44,164 nt of DNA, from positions 1 through 44,164 of the forward strand of contig JADZFN010000054.1 in the NCBI GenBank assembly GCA_020849895.1, in the 5' to 3' direction. Below, one piece after another: positions 23,682 to 33,233 of this stretch (positions are counted from its first letter, which is position 1; each line of letters begins with the position of its first letter). This DNA is from Verrucomicrobiia bacterium (GTDB lineage Bacteria; Verrucomicrobiota; Verrucomicrobiia; JABWAM01). Both the position numbers and the translations under genes were made by a program. The notes under the pieces were generated by a model. It was not told the DNA's origin and did not search any database. It was given only the letters and a program-made list of their open reading frames with translations.

Positions 23682-26600
23682 TCAGCCGCCCAGCTCGAGG
23701 AGGCGGAAGCTGTGCGGCGCGAGCTCCAGCGAAATCTCCCCGTTGGCGGGCTTCGGGGCCGGCTCGCCGAGGGCATCGGAGCAGCTGGCGGCGGTTGACG
23801 CGGCGAGCTTCAGCACCGCCTTCCTGGGCGAGCCGCCCGGGTTCGACACGATCACGAACCTTCGCGCGCCCTTCTGGTAGTAGCTGACGAGAACGCCCTC
23901 GGGCGCGGCGATCTCCTTCTGGCGCCAGTAGGGATGGAACTCGGCAGCCGCGATCCCGAAGCGCTCCATGGCGTCGGCGACCTGCTGCTGGCGGCGCCAA
24001 TCCATCGGGCCGTCCCACCAGGAGTTGCCCAGGGGAAGGAGGACGGCGAGGAGCGAGTCGGTGGCGAGGCGCGTCGTCCGCCGGGCCTCAGCCGTTTTCC
24101 GCACGGGAATTTCCGGTAAGAACATGCAGGGAAAGCCCCAGTGCTCCGGGTTGTTGATCACCTCCGCGCGCTCCAAGGGGAGCAATCGCGTGTAATCCGT
24201 GCAGTCGAGAGGGACGCGGTTGTATTGCTCGCCGTCGAAGGCCAGCGTCATGGACGAGAAGAACGGCATCGCCATGTTGTCGGACATGTGGTGGAGGAGG
24301 ACGTAGTTGCCCGGCCCCCGGTACTTCTCGAAGAGGTTTGCGGTGCGGCGGTTGAACTCGCGGACGGCGAAGATCGGCCAGAACGTGGAGCGGATGCCCT
24401 TCTCGTCCATGAGGCTCCGCCGCATGGGCATGGAGGTGTCGTAGTAGACGCCATCGATGCCATAGTCGCGGATGAAGGTCTCGAGCCCCGCCATGAAGTA
24501 GTCGGTCCACGAGGAGTCGATGTTCATCTTCATGTCCGGGGGCATGGCCTGCTCGGCGAGGACGTCCGGCAGGTCGCCGGGGTGACCCCACTCGTTCTTG
24601 TAGGCGAGGCAATCGCGCGCCTCGGCCTTCATCGAGGAAGGAAAGAAATAGGGCAGCACGGCGCAGCCGCGCGCGTGCTCGGCGGCCACGTGCGCGTGGA
24701 AGTCCGGGCGGTGCACCATCGGTTGGGTGAGCGCGTCGTTGAAATGCTCGTACCACGGCCAGATGAAGTCCTTGCCGATCCGCCAGGCGAAGTGGCCGCG
24801 AGGGAGCGGCTTCACGGGCGTGACCTGCAACCCGAACGTGATCACCCGCTCCCGGTCGAGGGTGACGGCGCGGCCGGTCCACTGGACGCACAGCGTCGCG
24901 CCGCCGTCGCGCGGCATGATCGTGATCGCCTTGCCGAAATCGGCCGGCATCCAGTCCCGGTCGGTTTCCGTGAACCAGCAGCAGCCGCGTTGCATATCGC
25001 CCGCCCAGACCATCGGCCGGAAGGGCGTGGTGAAGCCCTCCTTCGGCAGGCGGCCCGCCTCGCTGCTGTATTGGTCGAGGAAGGAGGTGTAGTAGTGGCT
25101 CGCCGAGCGGAGCGGCACCTGGAGCTCGAACGTGTCGAGCACCGTGCCGGCGGGAAGGGTGACGTCGAGGCGGATCATGCCGTCAGGCTCGATCAGCGTG
25201 CGCAGCGCGGCGGTCTTCCCGTCGGGGAGCTGCGCCTGCGAGAGCCACGTGGCGCGCGTCGTTTTTGAGAGGAGCCCGCGCTTGTTGCGAAAATCGAGCA
25301 CCTCGCGCTTGCCGTCGCGGCCCGCCACGAGCCGCACGGAGCCGGCGAGCAGGGCCACCCCGCCAGGGGGCGCGCCCTCGCCGCCGGTCACGATGACCTG
25401 CTGGGGAAGTCCGCCCGCGCCGAAGTCGTGGCGGCGGCCCCATACGGCGACCTGCCGACCGGACCGCGTCTCCGTGACGGTGACGGGCGAGAAGGGGTGG
25501 AGGAGACGGTCCTCCGCGCCGGCGGAGTGCGTGGACCACGCGGGGCGGGAATCGCCCCGGATGAAGGGTTTCTCGCGGACGGCAACGGGCTCGTCCTTCG
25601 CGGAGAGGACGCGCACCTCGGCGAGGTAATCGCCCTCGGGGAGTTGGGCGATGGGGACGCGGGTGGTCACCTTCTCGGTGATGCGCCCGAGCGGCTGCTC
25701 GAGCCACGTCTTCTTCCGGTCGGGCGAAAGGACGCGGAGGACCGGGTGGAACTCGGAGCCGGAGACCCGCCGGAGGTTGGTGAGGTCAAGGTCCACCTCG
25801 AGCTGGTTCTGCAGCGGGTAGGGACGGGCGAAAAAGACGGGCTGGTTGGCGAGCGGATTGGAAACGTCCACCCGGAGGACGGGATCGGGCTTCGGCCCGA
25901 CGCGGACGGTGCCGCGCCAGCGGAGAGGAAAATCGGTGGTCAGCTCGAAGCTTTGCGAGGAGGCCGGCGGAACGCGCACCGCCTGCTCGGCGAGCGGAGC
26001 GAGGATCGCGGACTGGTCGTCCGCCCGAGCGTGGAATACGACGGGTTGATTCGAGGGGTTTTGGGCCGTGAAGAAGGCCTCGAAGCGGCCCCCGGGCTGC
26101 GGCGCCATGCGGTCGAGGGCCACCCACGGTTGGCGCCCGCGGAAGAGGAGGGTCCCGTAGGTGGCGAGGTCAAGGAAGCCGAGCGCAGCCTTGGAGGGCA
26201 TGGCCCAGACCGAGTAGGACGTCGTGAGCATCGCGTCGTGCGAGAGGAGGCTGCGGCCCACGTTGAAGGCCCACCCCTCGCCCTCCTTCGGGGGCGGCCC
26301 GAGCTCGCGGATCGGGATGGACAGCTCCCCGTCCCAGGCCGTGGGGGTGACCCTGGTCTGGTAGGTCCAGTCTCCGTTCCATGCCTTGTCGCCTCCCTTT
26401 TCGTCGTAAATCGCCCCGGCGGCGTTGCCGATGAAGTGGACCCGCGCCTTCAGGTCGCGCTTTTCTCCCGGCGCGAGGAGGAACTCGAAGCAGTCGTCCA
26501 TGTAGACGTTGTCGTCGCGCTTCGTGTAGCTGGGCTGGACATCGCGCGCGCTTCGGAGCGGCTGGTGGAACGCGAGGTAGAGGCGGGTCGCGTCGGCGGT

Positions 26601-27446
26601 GACATACACGTCGCACGGGCGGGGGTCGAGCGTGCCGGTGTTCAGGACGCAGAGGTTGCCGATGTGCGCCGCGTCCTTCCACTCGCCCGGCTCGAGGACG
26701 CCGTCCACCCGCGGGGTCTTCTGCGCCAGAGGAACGCCGAGGATGGGGAGCGCCGTCTGCTTCTTCGAGCGCACGTCGTCGGACGGGGGGCCGATCTCGA
26801 TCTCCGAGACGTACATCGTGCCGGTCGACCACAGCGCAACGACGATGCCGGCGTACGCCCGCTCGGTGCGGATGATCGGCATGTTCCAGTGAAGGCCCTT
26901 CAGCGAGGCCTTTTTGCCCGTGGAAAGGTCGGTCACTTCCAGGTCCCACGTCTCGTCAATCGTGGAGAACCAGCCGCACACTTCGTACCAGACGCCGGTC
27001 TTGTATTCGTCGAGGACCTTGGTTCGCCCGCCGCGCTCGTCCGCGACCTCGAACATGCCCGACTTGGTGAAGTACATGCCGAGGCCGCCCCGGCCGCCCC
27101 CGCCGTCCTGCGCGAAGCCCAGGCTGCCGACCAGGAGGTCGCCGAACTGGATCTTGAAACGGACCATCGTCTCGGGTCCGTAGGAGGAGGCGAGGCCGTA
27201 ATTCCAGAGGCAAAGACTGGTCCCGGTCGACTCCATCTCCACCACGGGATGTTTTTCGCCGCCGAAGCTCGGGAGCACCCTCCCCTGCCCGGTGCCCTTG
27301 CAGTCCCAACCTCGCGGGTAACCGCCCGGCTCGGCGGCGTCCCAGTTGAGGCTGGACGGGCCGGCTAGGCCGAGGATCGGGAGGTTGAGCACCATCGCCA
27401 GCAAAAGGCGGAGGGCCAGGGGTCGTGGACGGGAGGGAGGATTCAT
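23682..27446 (-). CDS. Secreted GH123/DUF6067-like multidomain glycosidase
   Basis: A 1254-residue exported protein. Residues 1-29 are a signal peptide. Residues 30-225 look like a concanavalin-type sandwich. Residues 240-450 resemble CBM9-like domains (RVDGVLEPGEWKDAAHI, ADATRLYLAFHQP, DDCFEFLLAPG). The rest is similar to DUF6067/GH123 proteins, with barrel motifs KDFIWPWYEHFND and YGIDGVYYDTSMPMRR near residue 1000. GH123 members release N-acetylgalactosamine; activity here is an inference. ATG 27446 has AAGGA six bases upstream; the 9-residue longer form from 27473 is less likely. The leader CCAACCAAGG is shared with the PEP-CTERM gene of the same operon. Confidence 0.68.
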   Translation of the reverse strand: MNPPSRPRPLALRLLLAMVLNLPILGLAGPSSLNWDAAEPGGYPRGWDCKGTGQGRVLPSFGGEKHPVVEMESTGTSLCLWNYGLASSYGPETMVRFKIQFGDLLVGSLGFAQDGGGGRGGLGMYFTKSGMFEVADERGGRTKVLDEYKTGVWYEVCGWFSTIDETWDLEVTDLSTGKKASLKGLHWNMPIIRTERAYAGIVVALWSTGTMYVSEIEIGPPSDDVRSKKQTALPILGVPLAQKTPRVDGVLEPGEWKDAAHIGNLCVLNTGTLDPRPCDVYVTADATRLYLAFHQPLRSARDVQPSYTKRDDNVYMDDCFEFLLAPGEKRDLKARVHFIGNAAGAIYDEKGGDKAWNGDWTYQTRVTPTAWDGELSIPIRELGPPPKEGEGWAFNVGRSLLSHDAMLTTSYSVWAMPSKAALGFLDLATYGTLLFRGRQPWVALDRMAPQPGGRFEAFFTAQNPSNQPVVFHARADDQSAILAPLAEQAVRVPPASSQSFELTTDFPLRWRGTVRVGPKPDPVLRVDVSNPLANQPVFFARPYPLQNQLEVDLDLTNLRRVSGSEFHPVLRVLSPDRKKTWLEQPLGRITEKVTTRVPIAQLPEGDYLAEVRVLSAKDEPVAVREKPFIRGDSRPAWSTHSAGAEDRLLHPFSPVTVTETRSGRQVAVWGRRHDFGAGGLPQQVIVTGGEGAPPGGVALLAGSVRLVAGRDGKREVLDFRNKRGLLSKTTRATWLSQAQLPDGKTAALRTLIEPDGMIRLDVTLPAGTVLDTFELQVPLRSASHYYTSFLDQYSSEAGRLPKEGFTTPFRPMVWAGDMQRGCCWFTETDRDWMPADFGKAITIMPRDGGATLCVQWTGRAVTLDRERVITFGLQVTPVKPLPRGHFAWRIGKDFIWPWYEHFNDALTQPMVHRPDFHAHVAAEHARGCAVLPYFFPSSMKAEARDCLAYKNEWGHPGDLPDVLAEQAMPPDMKMNIDSSWTDYFMAGLETFIRDYGIDGVYYDTSMPMRRSLMDEKGIRSTFWPIFAVREFNRRTANLFEKYRGPGNYVLLHHMSDNMAMPFFSSMTLAFDGEQYNRVPLDCTDYTRLLPLERAEVINNPEHWGFPCMFLPEIPVRKTAEARRTTRLATDSLLAVLLPLGNSWWDGPMDWRRQQQVADAMERFGIAAAEFHPYWRQKEIAAPEGVLVSYYQKGARRFVIVSNPGGSPRKAVLKLAASTAASCSDALGEPAPKPANGEISLELAPHSFRLLELGG

Positions 27447-27512
27447 GGGAGGTCCTTGGTTGGGGAAAAACATTGGCCGGTCAGCGGGGAGTCTCCGGGG
27501 GAGTGGACAGCA

Positions 27513-28244
27513 TCAGCGCGCCTTGTCGCCCGCGCTGGGGTAGACCACGAGCGGGCGGGGCCAGGGGAGTTTTCCCGTGGGTTCGACGTCGCGCACCATC
27601 AGGTCGTCCACGAAGAGCGTGCCGTGGTCCTGGGCGCTGAAGGCGACGCCGAAGAGCACCGAGTTGGTCAGCGCGGGCTGGAACCAGACGAGGTTGGTGG
27701 CGGTGGCGAGAGGCGTGCCGTTGCGGTCCGAGACCGTGAGGTCGTAGTGCGGCACCTCGGTCCGGAACGTGGCGTCGAACACGTACCAGGTGTTGGCTGC
27801 GTACCGCCCCAGGGATTTCGAGCCCTTGGCGGTGACGGCCAGCAGCGCGCCGCCCGGCGCGAACTGGATGCGGACCGCGGTCTGTTGCGCGTCCTTGGCG
27901 AGCCACAGGTCGAGCGTGGCGTTGGTTTGCGCGGCGCAGGCGGCGACGCGCACGTTCACGGGCACATTTCCGGCCTGGCGGTACCAGCCGCCGAAGAGGT
28001 CCGGGAAGTACGTGCCCCAGTCCACCAGTGCGAGCTGGCCGGTGGAGACCATCGCGAGGCTTTGCTGGCCGGAGAAGACGGGGCCGTTGGTGATCCAGGC
28101 GCAGCCCTTCACGTTGAGGGACGCGCCGAGCGGCGGGGCGCCGACGGGGTCCGACTCGAAGCCGAGAGTCAGGCGGATGATGCCGGCCATGCAGAGCGAG
28201 GCAGGCCACAGGAGGAAGGCGAGGAAGAGGCGGCGGAGGGACAT
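27513..28244 (-). CDS. Secreted hypothetical protein, LamG-like
   Basis: A 243-residue protein with a clear signal peptide (residues 1-20, MSLRRLFLAFLLWPASLCMA). The mature part is a beta-rich sequence: FESDPVGAPP near its start and DHGTLFVDDLMVRD near its end mirror the layout of the PEP-CTERM protein two genes upstream (both begin with a FES/FDG-D-P-G-like strand and end with a T-FVDDL/TYVDNL strand), so both may be concanavalin-like carbohydrate-binding proteins. This one lacks a PEP-CTERM tail. Function unknown; the operon suggests substrate binding. Confidence 0.6.
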   Translation of the reverse strand: MSLRRLFLAFLLWPASLCMAGIIRLTLGFESDPVGAPPLGASLNVKGCAWITNGPVFSGQQSLAMVSTGQLALVDWGTYFPDLFGGWYRQAGNVPVNVRVAACAAQTNATLDLWLAKDAQQTAVRIQFAPGGALLAVTAKGSKSLGRYAANTWYVFDATFRTEVPHYDLTVSDRNGTPLATATNLVWFQPALTNSVLFGVAFSAQDHGTLFVDDLMVRDVEPTGKLPWPRPLVVYPSAGDKAR

Positions 28245-28254
28245 GAGAAAAGCG

Positions 28255-29043
28255 TCAGCGCGGGTCGAGGGGGTAGGTGCCGCTGCCGTCGGCGAGGCGC
28301 GACCAGGTGAGCTGCTCGACGTGGCCGTCCACGAAGAGGGCGTTCACCGCGTTGGCGCCGTGGACGAAGGAGCCGTAGGTGCGGACCTCCCCCGAATACC
28401 ACTGGTCGAGGAAAGTGTCCGTGGGTTTGTGGCTGGGCCAGTCCACCATGTAGTGGTAGCCGTCCATCATCAGCACCACCGACCCGGGGCGGACGACGTC
28501 GCTCATGCGGCTGTTGGGGTACTTCCACCAGTAGAGCACGCTATTGTAACAGTACTTGAGGTAGAAACCCGAGGAAGACGCCCAGCCCTTCGGGTTGGCC
28601 GGGCAGTTCATGACCGTGTCGGGCCGTTGCATGTCGCCGTTCCAGGCGTGGTAGTTCAGGTAATAGAGCGGGCCGTGCGCGGTGCCGCTGCCGGCCTGGT
28701 CTCCGAACCAGGCCTGGCCCCCGGAGAAACTGTCCGGCCAGAATTTCTGGTCGTTGTCCTCGAGGTAGGCGAGCGCGCCGAGGTAGATCTGGTGGAGGTT
28801 GGACTGGCAGCGCGCCGACTGCGCGGTGGCGCGCGCCTTCTTGAGCGCCGGCGTGAGCAGCGCGGCGAGAATGGCGAGGATGGCGATGACCACCAGCAGT
28901 TCAATCAAGGTAAACCCTGATTGAGCCTTCCTTCGCCAGGGCTTCCTCCTTCGCTCGACGAGCTTCGGGGGACAGGTCGGATGGCAGGCCAGCAACTCGA
29001 TGAGCGTGAACGCCGCGCCAGGGTCGCTCGTCCATGGGGTCAT
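28255..29043 (-). CDS. Pseudopilin-like protein with doubled FTLIELL motif
   Basis: A 262-residue protein of the type II-secretion pseudopilin style abundant in Lentisphaerota and Planctomycetota. It has two prepilin-type motifs: [14 protein letters not shown] at residues about 11-24 and [20 protein letters not shown] at about 43-62; only the second is followed by a full hydrophobic helix. The C-domain contains FVDGHVEQL, the H-X9-DG family hallmark ([17 protein letters not shown]). Proteins of this type sit next to glycosidases and are thought to act at the cell surface. ATG 29043 is the first in-frame start before the first motif. Confidence 0.82.
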   Translation of the reverse strand: MTPWTSDPGAAFTLIELLACHPTCPPKLVERRRKPWRRKAQSGFTLIELLVVIAILAILAALLTPALKKARATAQSARCQSNLHQIYLGALAYLEDNDQKFWPDSFSGGQAWFGDQAGSGTAHGPLYYLNYHAWNGDMQRPDTVMNCPANPKGWASSSGFYLKYCYNSVLYWWKYPNSRMSDVVRPGSVVLMMDGYHYMVDWPSHKPTDTFLDQWYSGEVRTYGSFVHGANAVNALFVDGHVEQLTWSRLADGSGTYPLDPR

Positions 29044-29093
29044 TGCGCGGCTGTTTCCCGGGGCCTGTGAATAACATTGGAGTTCGTGGAAAA

Positions 29094-29885
29094 TCAGCGG
29101 CGCGGGCGGCGCACGAGGAGGCCGATTCCCAGGATGCCGATCGAGGTCAGCGCCAGGGCGCCGGGTTCCGGGATCTGCCCGACAAAGAGGTTGTCCACGT
29201 ACGTGGTCCCCGTGGCGGGCGAGCCACCGATCGTCCCGAAGTTCACCAGGAACAGGCCGATCGGCGCGCCCGAGGCATAGAAGGGGGTTCCCGGCGTCAT
29301 TGCGTATTGGAAGTTCGTGAACGAAGTGAGCAGGCCGTTCGTCGCGTCGTAGACGTTGGCGGACCATGTCGCGCTCACCGGACGCGTGTTGATGTCCACA
29401 CGGTACCACTCGTCCGGCGAGTACGAAACCAGAGCGACCGTGTTCGAGTTATTGATCGCCTTGAGCGTTCCCTGGTTGAATTGGATTTCAAACGCGGAGA
29501 GCGCGCCGCCGTCCACTCCGGCGAATTTGAAAAACTGGTTGGTATAGGTCTGCCGAATTTCAACCGAAACGGTGTTGGTCAGGAAGTAGGAGAAGGGGTC
29601 GGCGGACTGATTGCCCAGGTCGTAGCGCACGAGGTAGGTGCTCCCCATGGAGAAGTTCGTCACGTACATCGCGAGGCTGTTGCTCGCCGAGACGAACTGG
29701 TTGCTGTCCACGTTCGCCGAGCCGAGCCCGCCCTGCGTGCTGATGGTCCAGCCCGGCGGCTGCGTTCCCACCACGTAGCCGTCGAAGTTCTCAACGAAGT
29801 TCGTGGCGCGCGCGCCGGACGGAACGAGCAGCGCGAGGGCCGGAAGAAGCATTCGTATCGAGCAGGAGACAAGTGACGTTTTCAT
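29094..29885 (-). CDS. PEP-CTERM sorted surface protein
   Basis: A 263-residue exported protein: signal peptide about 1-27, a Ser/Thr/Asn-rich beta domain (starts [15 protein letters not shown]) and a C-terminal sorting tag [19 protein letters not shown] followed by RRPRR. The tag predicts processing by an exosortase, encoded elsewhere. Its ATG overlaps the stop of the upstream regulator (ATGA) and has AAGGA six bases upstream within CCAACCAAGGA. The context suggests a carbohydrate-binding surface protein controlled by the regulator. Confidence 0.85.
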   Translation of the reverse strand: MKTSLVSCSIRMLLPALALLVPSGARATNFVENFDGYVVGTQPPGWTISTQGGLGSANVDSNQFVSASNSLAMYVTNFSMGSTYLVRYDLGNQSADPFSYFLTNTVSVEIRQTYTNQFFKFAGVDGGALSAFEIQFNQGTLKAINNSNTVALVSYSPDEWYRVDINTRPVSATWSANVYDATNGLLTSFTNFQYAMTPGTPFYASGAPIGLFLVNFGTIGGSPATGTTYVDNLFVGQIPEPGALALTSIGILGIGLLVRRPRR

Positions 29886-31087
29886 GGGCATTCCTTGGTT
29901 GGTTTTTTTGGACGGACCGTGGTTTCGCGGGAAATCAGGTGGACGGGGAAGACCTGGCGCCGGTCGGAGCTGCCGGGCCGGCGGGCCAGGATGTCGAGCA
30001 AAAGTTGGGAGGCCGCGAGCCCCATCTTCAGGCGAGGTTTGGCGAGCGTGGTCAGGGCCGGGTGAAAGTGGCGGGCGATCGGCGAATCGTCGAAGCCGAT
30101 CACGGAGAGGTCCCGGGGAATCTCGAGGCAATGCTCCTCGAGCGCGCGGATCAGCCGGAGGGCGAGCACGTCGTTCTGGGCGAAGATCAGGGTCGGCCAC
30201 GCGGCGCGTCGTGTGCGGGGGCCGAAGGCCGCGACCAGCGCGTTCCACATCACTCCCACGTCCGCATCGGAAGGGACGCGCACCGCCTTGCCGAAGCGGC
30301 ACGAGGCCCCCGCGAGCTTGCGTCCTGCCTGACATTCGCGCGTGCGCGCCGCGAAGATGCGGTCGTCGGTGCCGAAGAAGGCGGCCCGGCGGTGCCCGAG
30401 CTCCGCCGCGTGCTTCCACGCCTCGCAGTAGCCGTGGACGTGATCGGCGATCACGCTCGACACCCCGCGTCCGCTCAAGTCCGCGTTGAGGATCACCATG
30501 GGGACCTTCGACTTCACCAGATACTCGGTGGCCTCTGCGTCGAGGCCGAGGTTGATGAATCCCCGCGTCTGCCGCATCTCCACCAGCGCCCGGACCAGCT
30601 CGACGTCGGATTGGTCGGGGCGCAGGTAAGCGATCTCAAAACGCGATTTCCAGGCCTCGAAGCCTTCGATGAGGCCGTTGAGGTAGTCGTTGAAGAGCAG
30701 GCGGCTGGGGTCCTGGTTGTTCGTGGTGCGGCGCACGACCATGGAAACGGGCGGCGCGGCGGCGCGCCGGCGCAAGGGGGCCGCGGCCCCCAAGGGCCCG
30801 GAGGGCGGCTCGCCCACCACCGTGCCGCGCGAGCGACGGCGGTTCACGAGCCGCTCCCGCGCCAGCAGGTCGAATGCGCGATCCACCGTCTGCGGCGCGA
30901 GCCCGAACGAGCGCCCCAGCTCGAGGCAGGTGGGGAGGCGCTTCCCCGCAGGAATGAGCCCGCGGCGGATCCGGTCGCGGTAGAACCCCGCGATCTGCGC
31001 GATCAGCGACTGGTCACCGCTGAAATCCAGGCGCGGAAGCAGGTCGCTGCCTCCCCCCTTGAGCGTTGGCGCCGCCGATTTATCCAC
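29882..31087 (-). CDS. GntR-type HTH / LacI-type sensor transcriptional regulator
   Basis: A 401-residue regulator. Residues 28-95 form a GntR winged helix (IAGFYRDRIRRGLIPAGKRL, then LGRSFGLAPQTVDRAFDLL). Residues 113-395 are a periplasmic-binding-like sugar sensor as in LacI proteins (SVIGFDDSPIARHFHPALTT near 330). This hybrid is typical of PVC-phylum glycan loci. It heads the minus-strand run of PEP-CTERM, pseudopilin, secreted and hydrolase genes and probably controls it together with itself. GTG 31087 is the only reasonable start; its promoter ends six bases upstream. Ligand unknown. Confidence 0.85.
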   Translation of the reverse strand: MDKSAAPTLKGGGSDLLPRLDFSGDQSLIAQIAGFYRDRIRRGLIPAGKRLPTCLELGRSFGLAPQTVDRAFDLLARERLVNRRRSRGTVVGEPPSGPLGAAAPLRRRAAAPPVSMVVRRTTNNQDPSRLLFNDYLNGLIEGFEAWKSRFEIAYLRPDQSDVELVRALVEMRQTRGFINLGLDAEATEYLVKSKVPMVILNADLSGRGVSSVIADHVHGYCEAWKHAAELGHRRAAFFGTDDRIFAARTRECQAGRKLAGASCRFGKAVRVPSDADVGVMWNALVAAFGPRTRRAAWPTLIFAQNDVLALRLIRALEEHCLEIPRDLSVIGFDDSPIARHFHPALTTLAKPRLKMGLAASQLLLDILARRPGSSDRRQVFPVHLISRETTVRPKKPTKECP

Positions 31088-31093
31088 ATTTCT

Positions 31094-31121
31094 ATTATTT
31101 CAAAAACCTCACGGAAGGCAA
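31094..31121 (-). promoter_or_regulatory. Promoter of the carbohydrate operon
   Basis: On the minus strand: TTGCCT (31121-31116), 16 bp, AATAAT (31099-31094), the latter 5 of 6 to consensus. Only six bases separate it from the GTG start, so the regulator mRNA would be leaderless. Confidence 0.45.
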
Positions 31122-31536
31122 GGCTTTTCCAGATTTTTCCCAAGGGGGGCGATCAGCTGCCCGGGTCAAGCACGCCGCCGCGACTCAACCCGCGTTTTCC
31201 TCTGGAGAACGCGACAGGGGAAGGCCCATCACGGAGCCTCGGACTCTGAACTTCGGGACGGGTGGATTCGACGAGAGGGGAAAATGGTGCAGGGTGGGGA
31301 CGCTGACGAACCGGGACTCTCTCTTTGGCCTCTCCTGGTCTGACCCGTTGAAAGTGGACCCTTGGGAAGGGTTCGTCTTGCGCCCCGACGCGACCGAAAC
31401 CACAGAATCGAAGAAACCAAAACGCTGGAATCGCGGCGCACACCGCGAATCAGCAGAGGTGCCCGTCTGTCGCGAGCGTCCGTTGACCGCAAAGCCCCGC
31501 TCCAATGCCCCTCGTGGCCCAAAACTCAACGGCCTG
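31122..31536. other. Gene-free stretch with a dispersed repeat
   Basis: No gene recognised between the regulator promoter and the dioxygenase stop. Bases 31207-31329 are a dispersed repeat also found at 42541-42663. Confidence 0.55.
31207..31329 (+). repeat. Dispersed 123-base repeat, copy 1
   Basis: Aligns with 42541-42663 over its full length at roughly 75-80% identity by eye, with two compensating single-base gaps. Best-conserved parts: GAACGCGACA, CCTCGGACTCTGAACT, ATGGTGCAGG, GGGACTCTCTCTTTGGC. Confidence 0.7.
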
Positions 31537-32433
31537 CTAGTGCCACCTGCTGCCGTCGGAGGTGAACTTCTGGGTGTCGAACTGGTCGCCGCAGGGGCCG
31601 CCCCCGGAGCTCGCCTCGCGCTGCACTTCGGCGCCGGAGAAATTGAAGAGGGGAAAGTAGAACTTCGAGATGTTGGTCGCGCCTTCCGGCATGTAGTGGC
31701 AGATGAAGGATCGGCGCCACATCGTCTTCGAGCGGTTCGGGCCGGAGCCGTGGATCAGGCTGCCGTTGAAGAAGAGGGTGTCGCCGGGCTCCAGCAGCGT
31801 CGGCACCGCCTTCATGCCCGCGGGCGCGCGGACGAAATGCGTGGTGAAGCTGTCGCCCTCGTCGGCCTTCTCGGGGCAAACGATGTCCATGCGATGGGTG
31901 CCCGGCACCACGTAAAGCCCGCCGTTCTCCGGGGTGGCCGGGTCGATGGCCGTCCATGCCGCGACGCAGGTCTTCGGCTTCACCTGAAGGTAGAAGTTGT
32001 CCTGGTGCATCGCCTGGCCGCGCGCCCCGGGAGGCTTGAAGTAGAACATGCTCTGCGTGGCGATCGGCTCCTCCCCAAGGATCGCGACCAGCACGTCGTG
32101 CACGCGCGGATCGAGGAGCCAGCGCCGGGAGAGTTCGTCCCATCGGTGCGGCATCATCACGCGCGGGTAGCGCTTGAGGGGATCGCCCGCCGCCTCCGGG
32201 GAAAGATCGGGTTCCCAGTAACGGGGGATCGGCGTGCCCGACGCGGCGATCGCGTCGAAATGGCGGGAGAGTTCCGCCACCTCGTCCGCGTGGAAGAGCC
32301 GACGGACCACCATGTAGCCCTCGTGGTTCCAGGATTCGATCTTCTCCCGGCTCACCTCGAAGCCGGCCGCCATGGGGAGGGACGCTTGCACCCGGCGCAG
32401 CATAAGCGCGAAATACGCGCCGTCAAACGACAC
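31537..32433 (-). CDS. Phytanoyl-CoA dioxygenase-like Fe(II)/2-oxoglutarate oxygenase
   Basis: A 298-residue PhyH-family protein. The iron triad is visible as H143-Q-D145 (AMHQDNFYLQ) and H228 (GSLIHGSGPNRS), with R234 in place to bind 2-oxoglutarate. VPGTHRMD (177-183) and the late FICHYMPEGA are family blocks. Substrate unknown; bacterial relatives hydroxylate many small molecules. Start is uncertain: GTG 32433 gives full length, ATG 32373 also covers the conserved fold; neither has a Shine-Dalgarno. Not obviously part of the glycan operon, from which it is separated by 449 bases. Confidence 0.8.
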   Translation of the reverse strand: MSFDGAYFALMLRRVQASLPMAAGFEVSREKIESWNHEGYMVVRRLFHADEVAELSRHFDAIAASGTPIPRYWEPDLSPEAAGDPLKRYPRVMMPHRWDELSRRWLLDPRVHDVLVAILGEEPIATQSMFYFKPPGARGQAMHQDNFYLQVKPKTCVAAWTAIDPATPENGGLYVVPGTHRMDIVCPEKADEGDSFTTHFVRAPAGMKAVPTLLEPGDTLFFNGSLIHGSGPNRSKTMWRRSFICHYMPEGATNISKFYFPLFNFSGAEVQREASSGGGPCGDQFDTQKFTSDGSRWH

Positions 32434-32444
32434 CTAATGATTTT

Positions 32445-32473
32445 TTGACTCACCCCTTCCCCCGGCCTAGGTT
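32445..32473 (+). promoter_or_regulatory. msrA promoter
   Basis: TTGACT (32445-32450), 17 bp, TAGGTT (32468-32473); the ATG of msrA follows 14 bases later. Confidence 0.45.
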
Positions 32474-32487
32474 GCGCCAGCGTTCGG

Positions 32488-33072
32488 ATGCACTGCGAAA
32501 GGACCAGACGATGGGCGCACGCCGCGTGGACCGCCCTCGCAGCGACGGCCCTCTTTGTCCCCGCACGCGCCGCGCCCAAACCCACCCCCGCCCCCGTGAA
32601 GACCGAGAAAGCCACCTTCGCCTCCGGCTGTTTCTGGGGCGTGGAAGCCGAGTTCCGCGCGATCAAGGGGGTGGTTTCCACCGCGGTCGGCTACACCGGC
32701 GGGACCGTGAAGGACGCCACCTACGAGCAGGTCTGCACCGGCCGGACCGGCCACGCCGAGGCCGTGGAGGTGGAGTACGACCCCGCCCGCGTCACCTACG
32801 CGCAGCTCCTCGACGTCTTCTGGAAGAACCACGACCCCACCACGCGCAACCGCCAGGGCCCCGACGTGGGCAGCCAGTACCGCTCGGCGATTTTCTACCA
32901 CGGCGAGGAGCAGCGGAAGGCGGCGGAGGAATCCCTGCACCGCCTCGAGAAGGCCCGCGCCTTCCCGCGGCCGATCGTCACCCAGATCGTGCCGGCGGGG
33001 CCCTTCTATCGCGCGGAGGATTACCACCAGCAATATCTTGAAAAAAGAGGGCTCGCACGATGCCATTCCTGA
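32488..33072 (+). CDS. msrA: Peptide methionine-(S)-S-oxide reductase, exported
   Basis: Repairs oxidised methionine in proteins. The 194-residue product has a signal peptide (about 1-29, ending ARAA), so it acts outside the cytoplasm. The catalytic site is GCFWG with C48; [15 protein letters not shown] and [11 protein letters not shown] are family signatures. C192 in the terminal RCHS is a likely resolving cysteine. Stop at 33070-33072. Downstream sequence is disrupted by an ISL3 remnant. Confidence 0.93.
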   Translation: MHCERTRRWAHAAWTALAATALFVPARAAPKPTPAPVKTEKATFASGCFWGVEAEFRAIKGVVSTAVGYTGGTVKDATYEQVCTGRTGHAEAVEVEYDPARVTYAQLLDVFWKNHDPTTRNRQGPDVGSQYRSAIFYHGEEQRKAAEESLHRLEKARAFPRPIVTQIVPAGPFYRAEDYHQQYLEKRGLARCHS

Positions 33073-33084
33073 GGCGCCACTCCC

Positions 33085-33233
33085 GTGCCCCTGCCGAGCC
33101 GCCCGTTCATCCAACTCCTCACCCGGTGCGCGATCGCCGTCGTGGCGGGGATTTCCTTTGACTCCATCTTCTCACGCCCCGCGTCGAAACCTTTCGTGGA
33201 AGCCGTCGCCCCCTGCAATAGCACAATAGGGTC
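33085..33233 (+). pseudogene. Possible truncated small gene after msrA
   Basis: Starting at GTG 33085, 12 bases after msrA, the frame has a hydrophobic patch (IQLLTRCAIAVVAG) like a short signal or membrane segment, then runs into the ISL3 terminal repeat at 33234. If it was a gene, the insertion removed its end. I do not recognise it. Confidence 0.25.
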
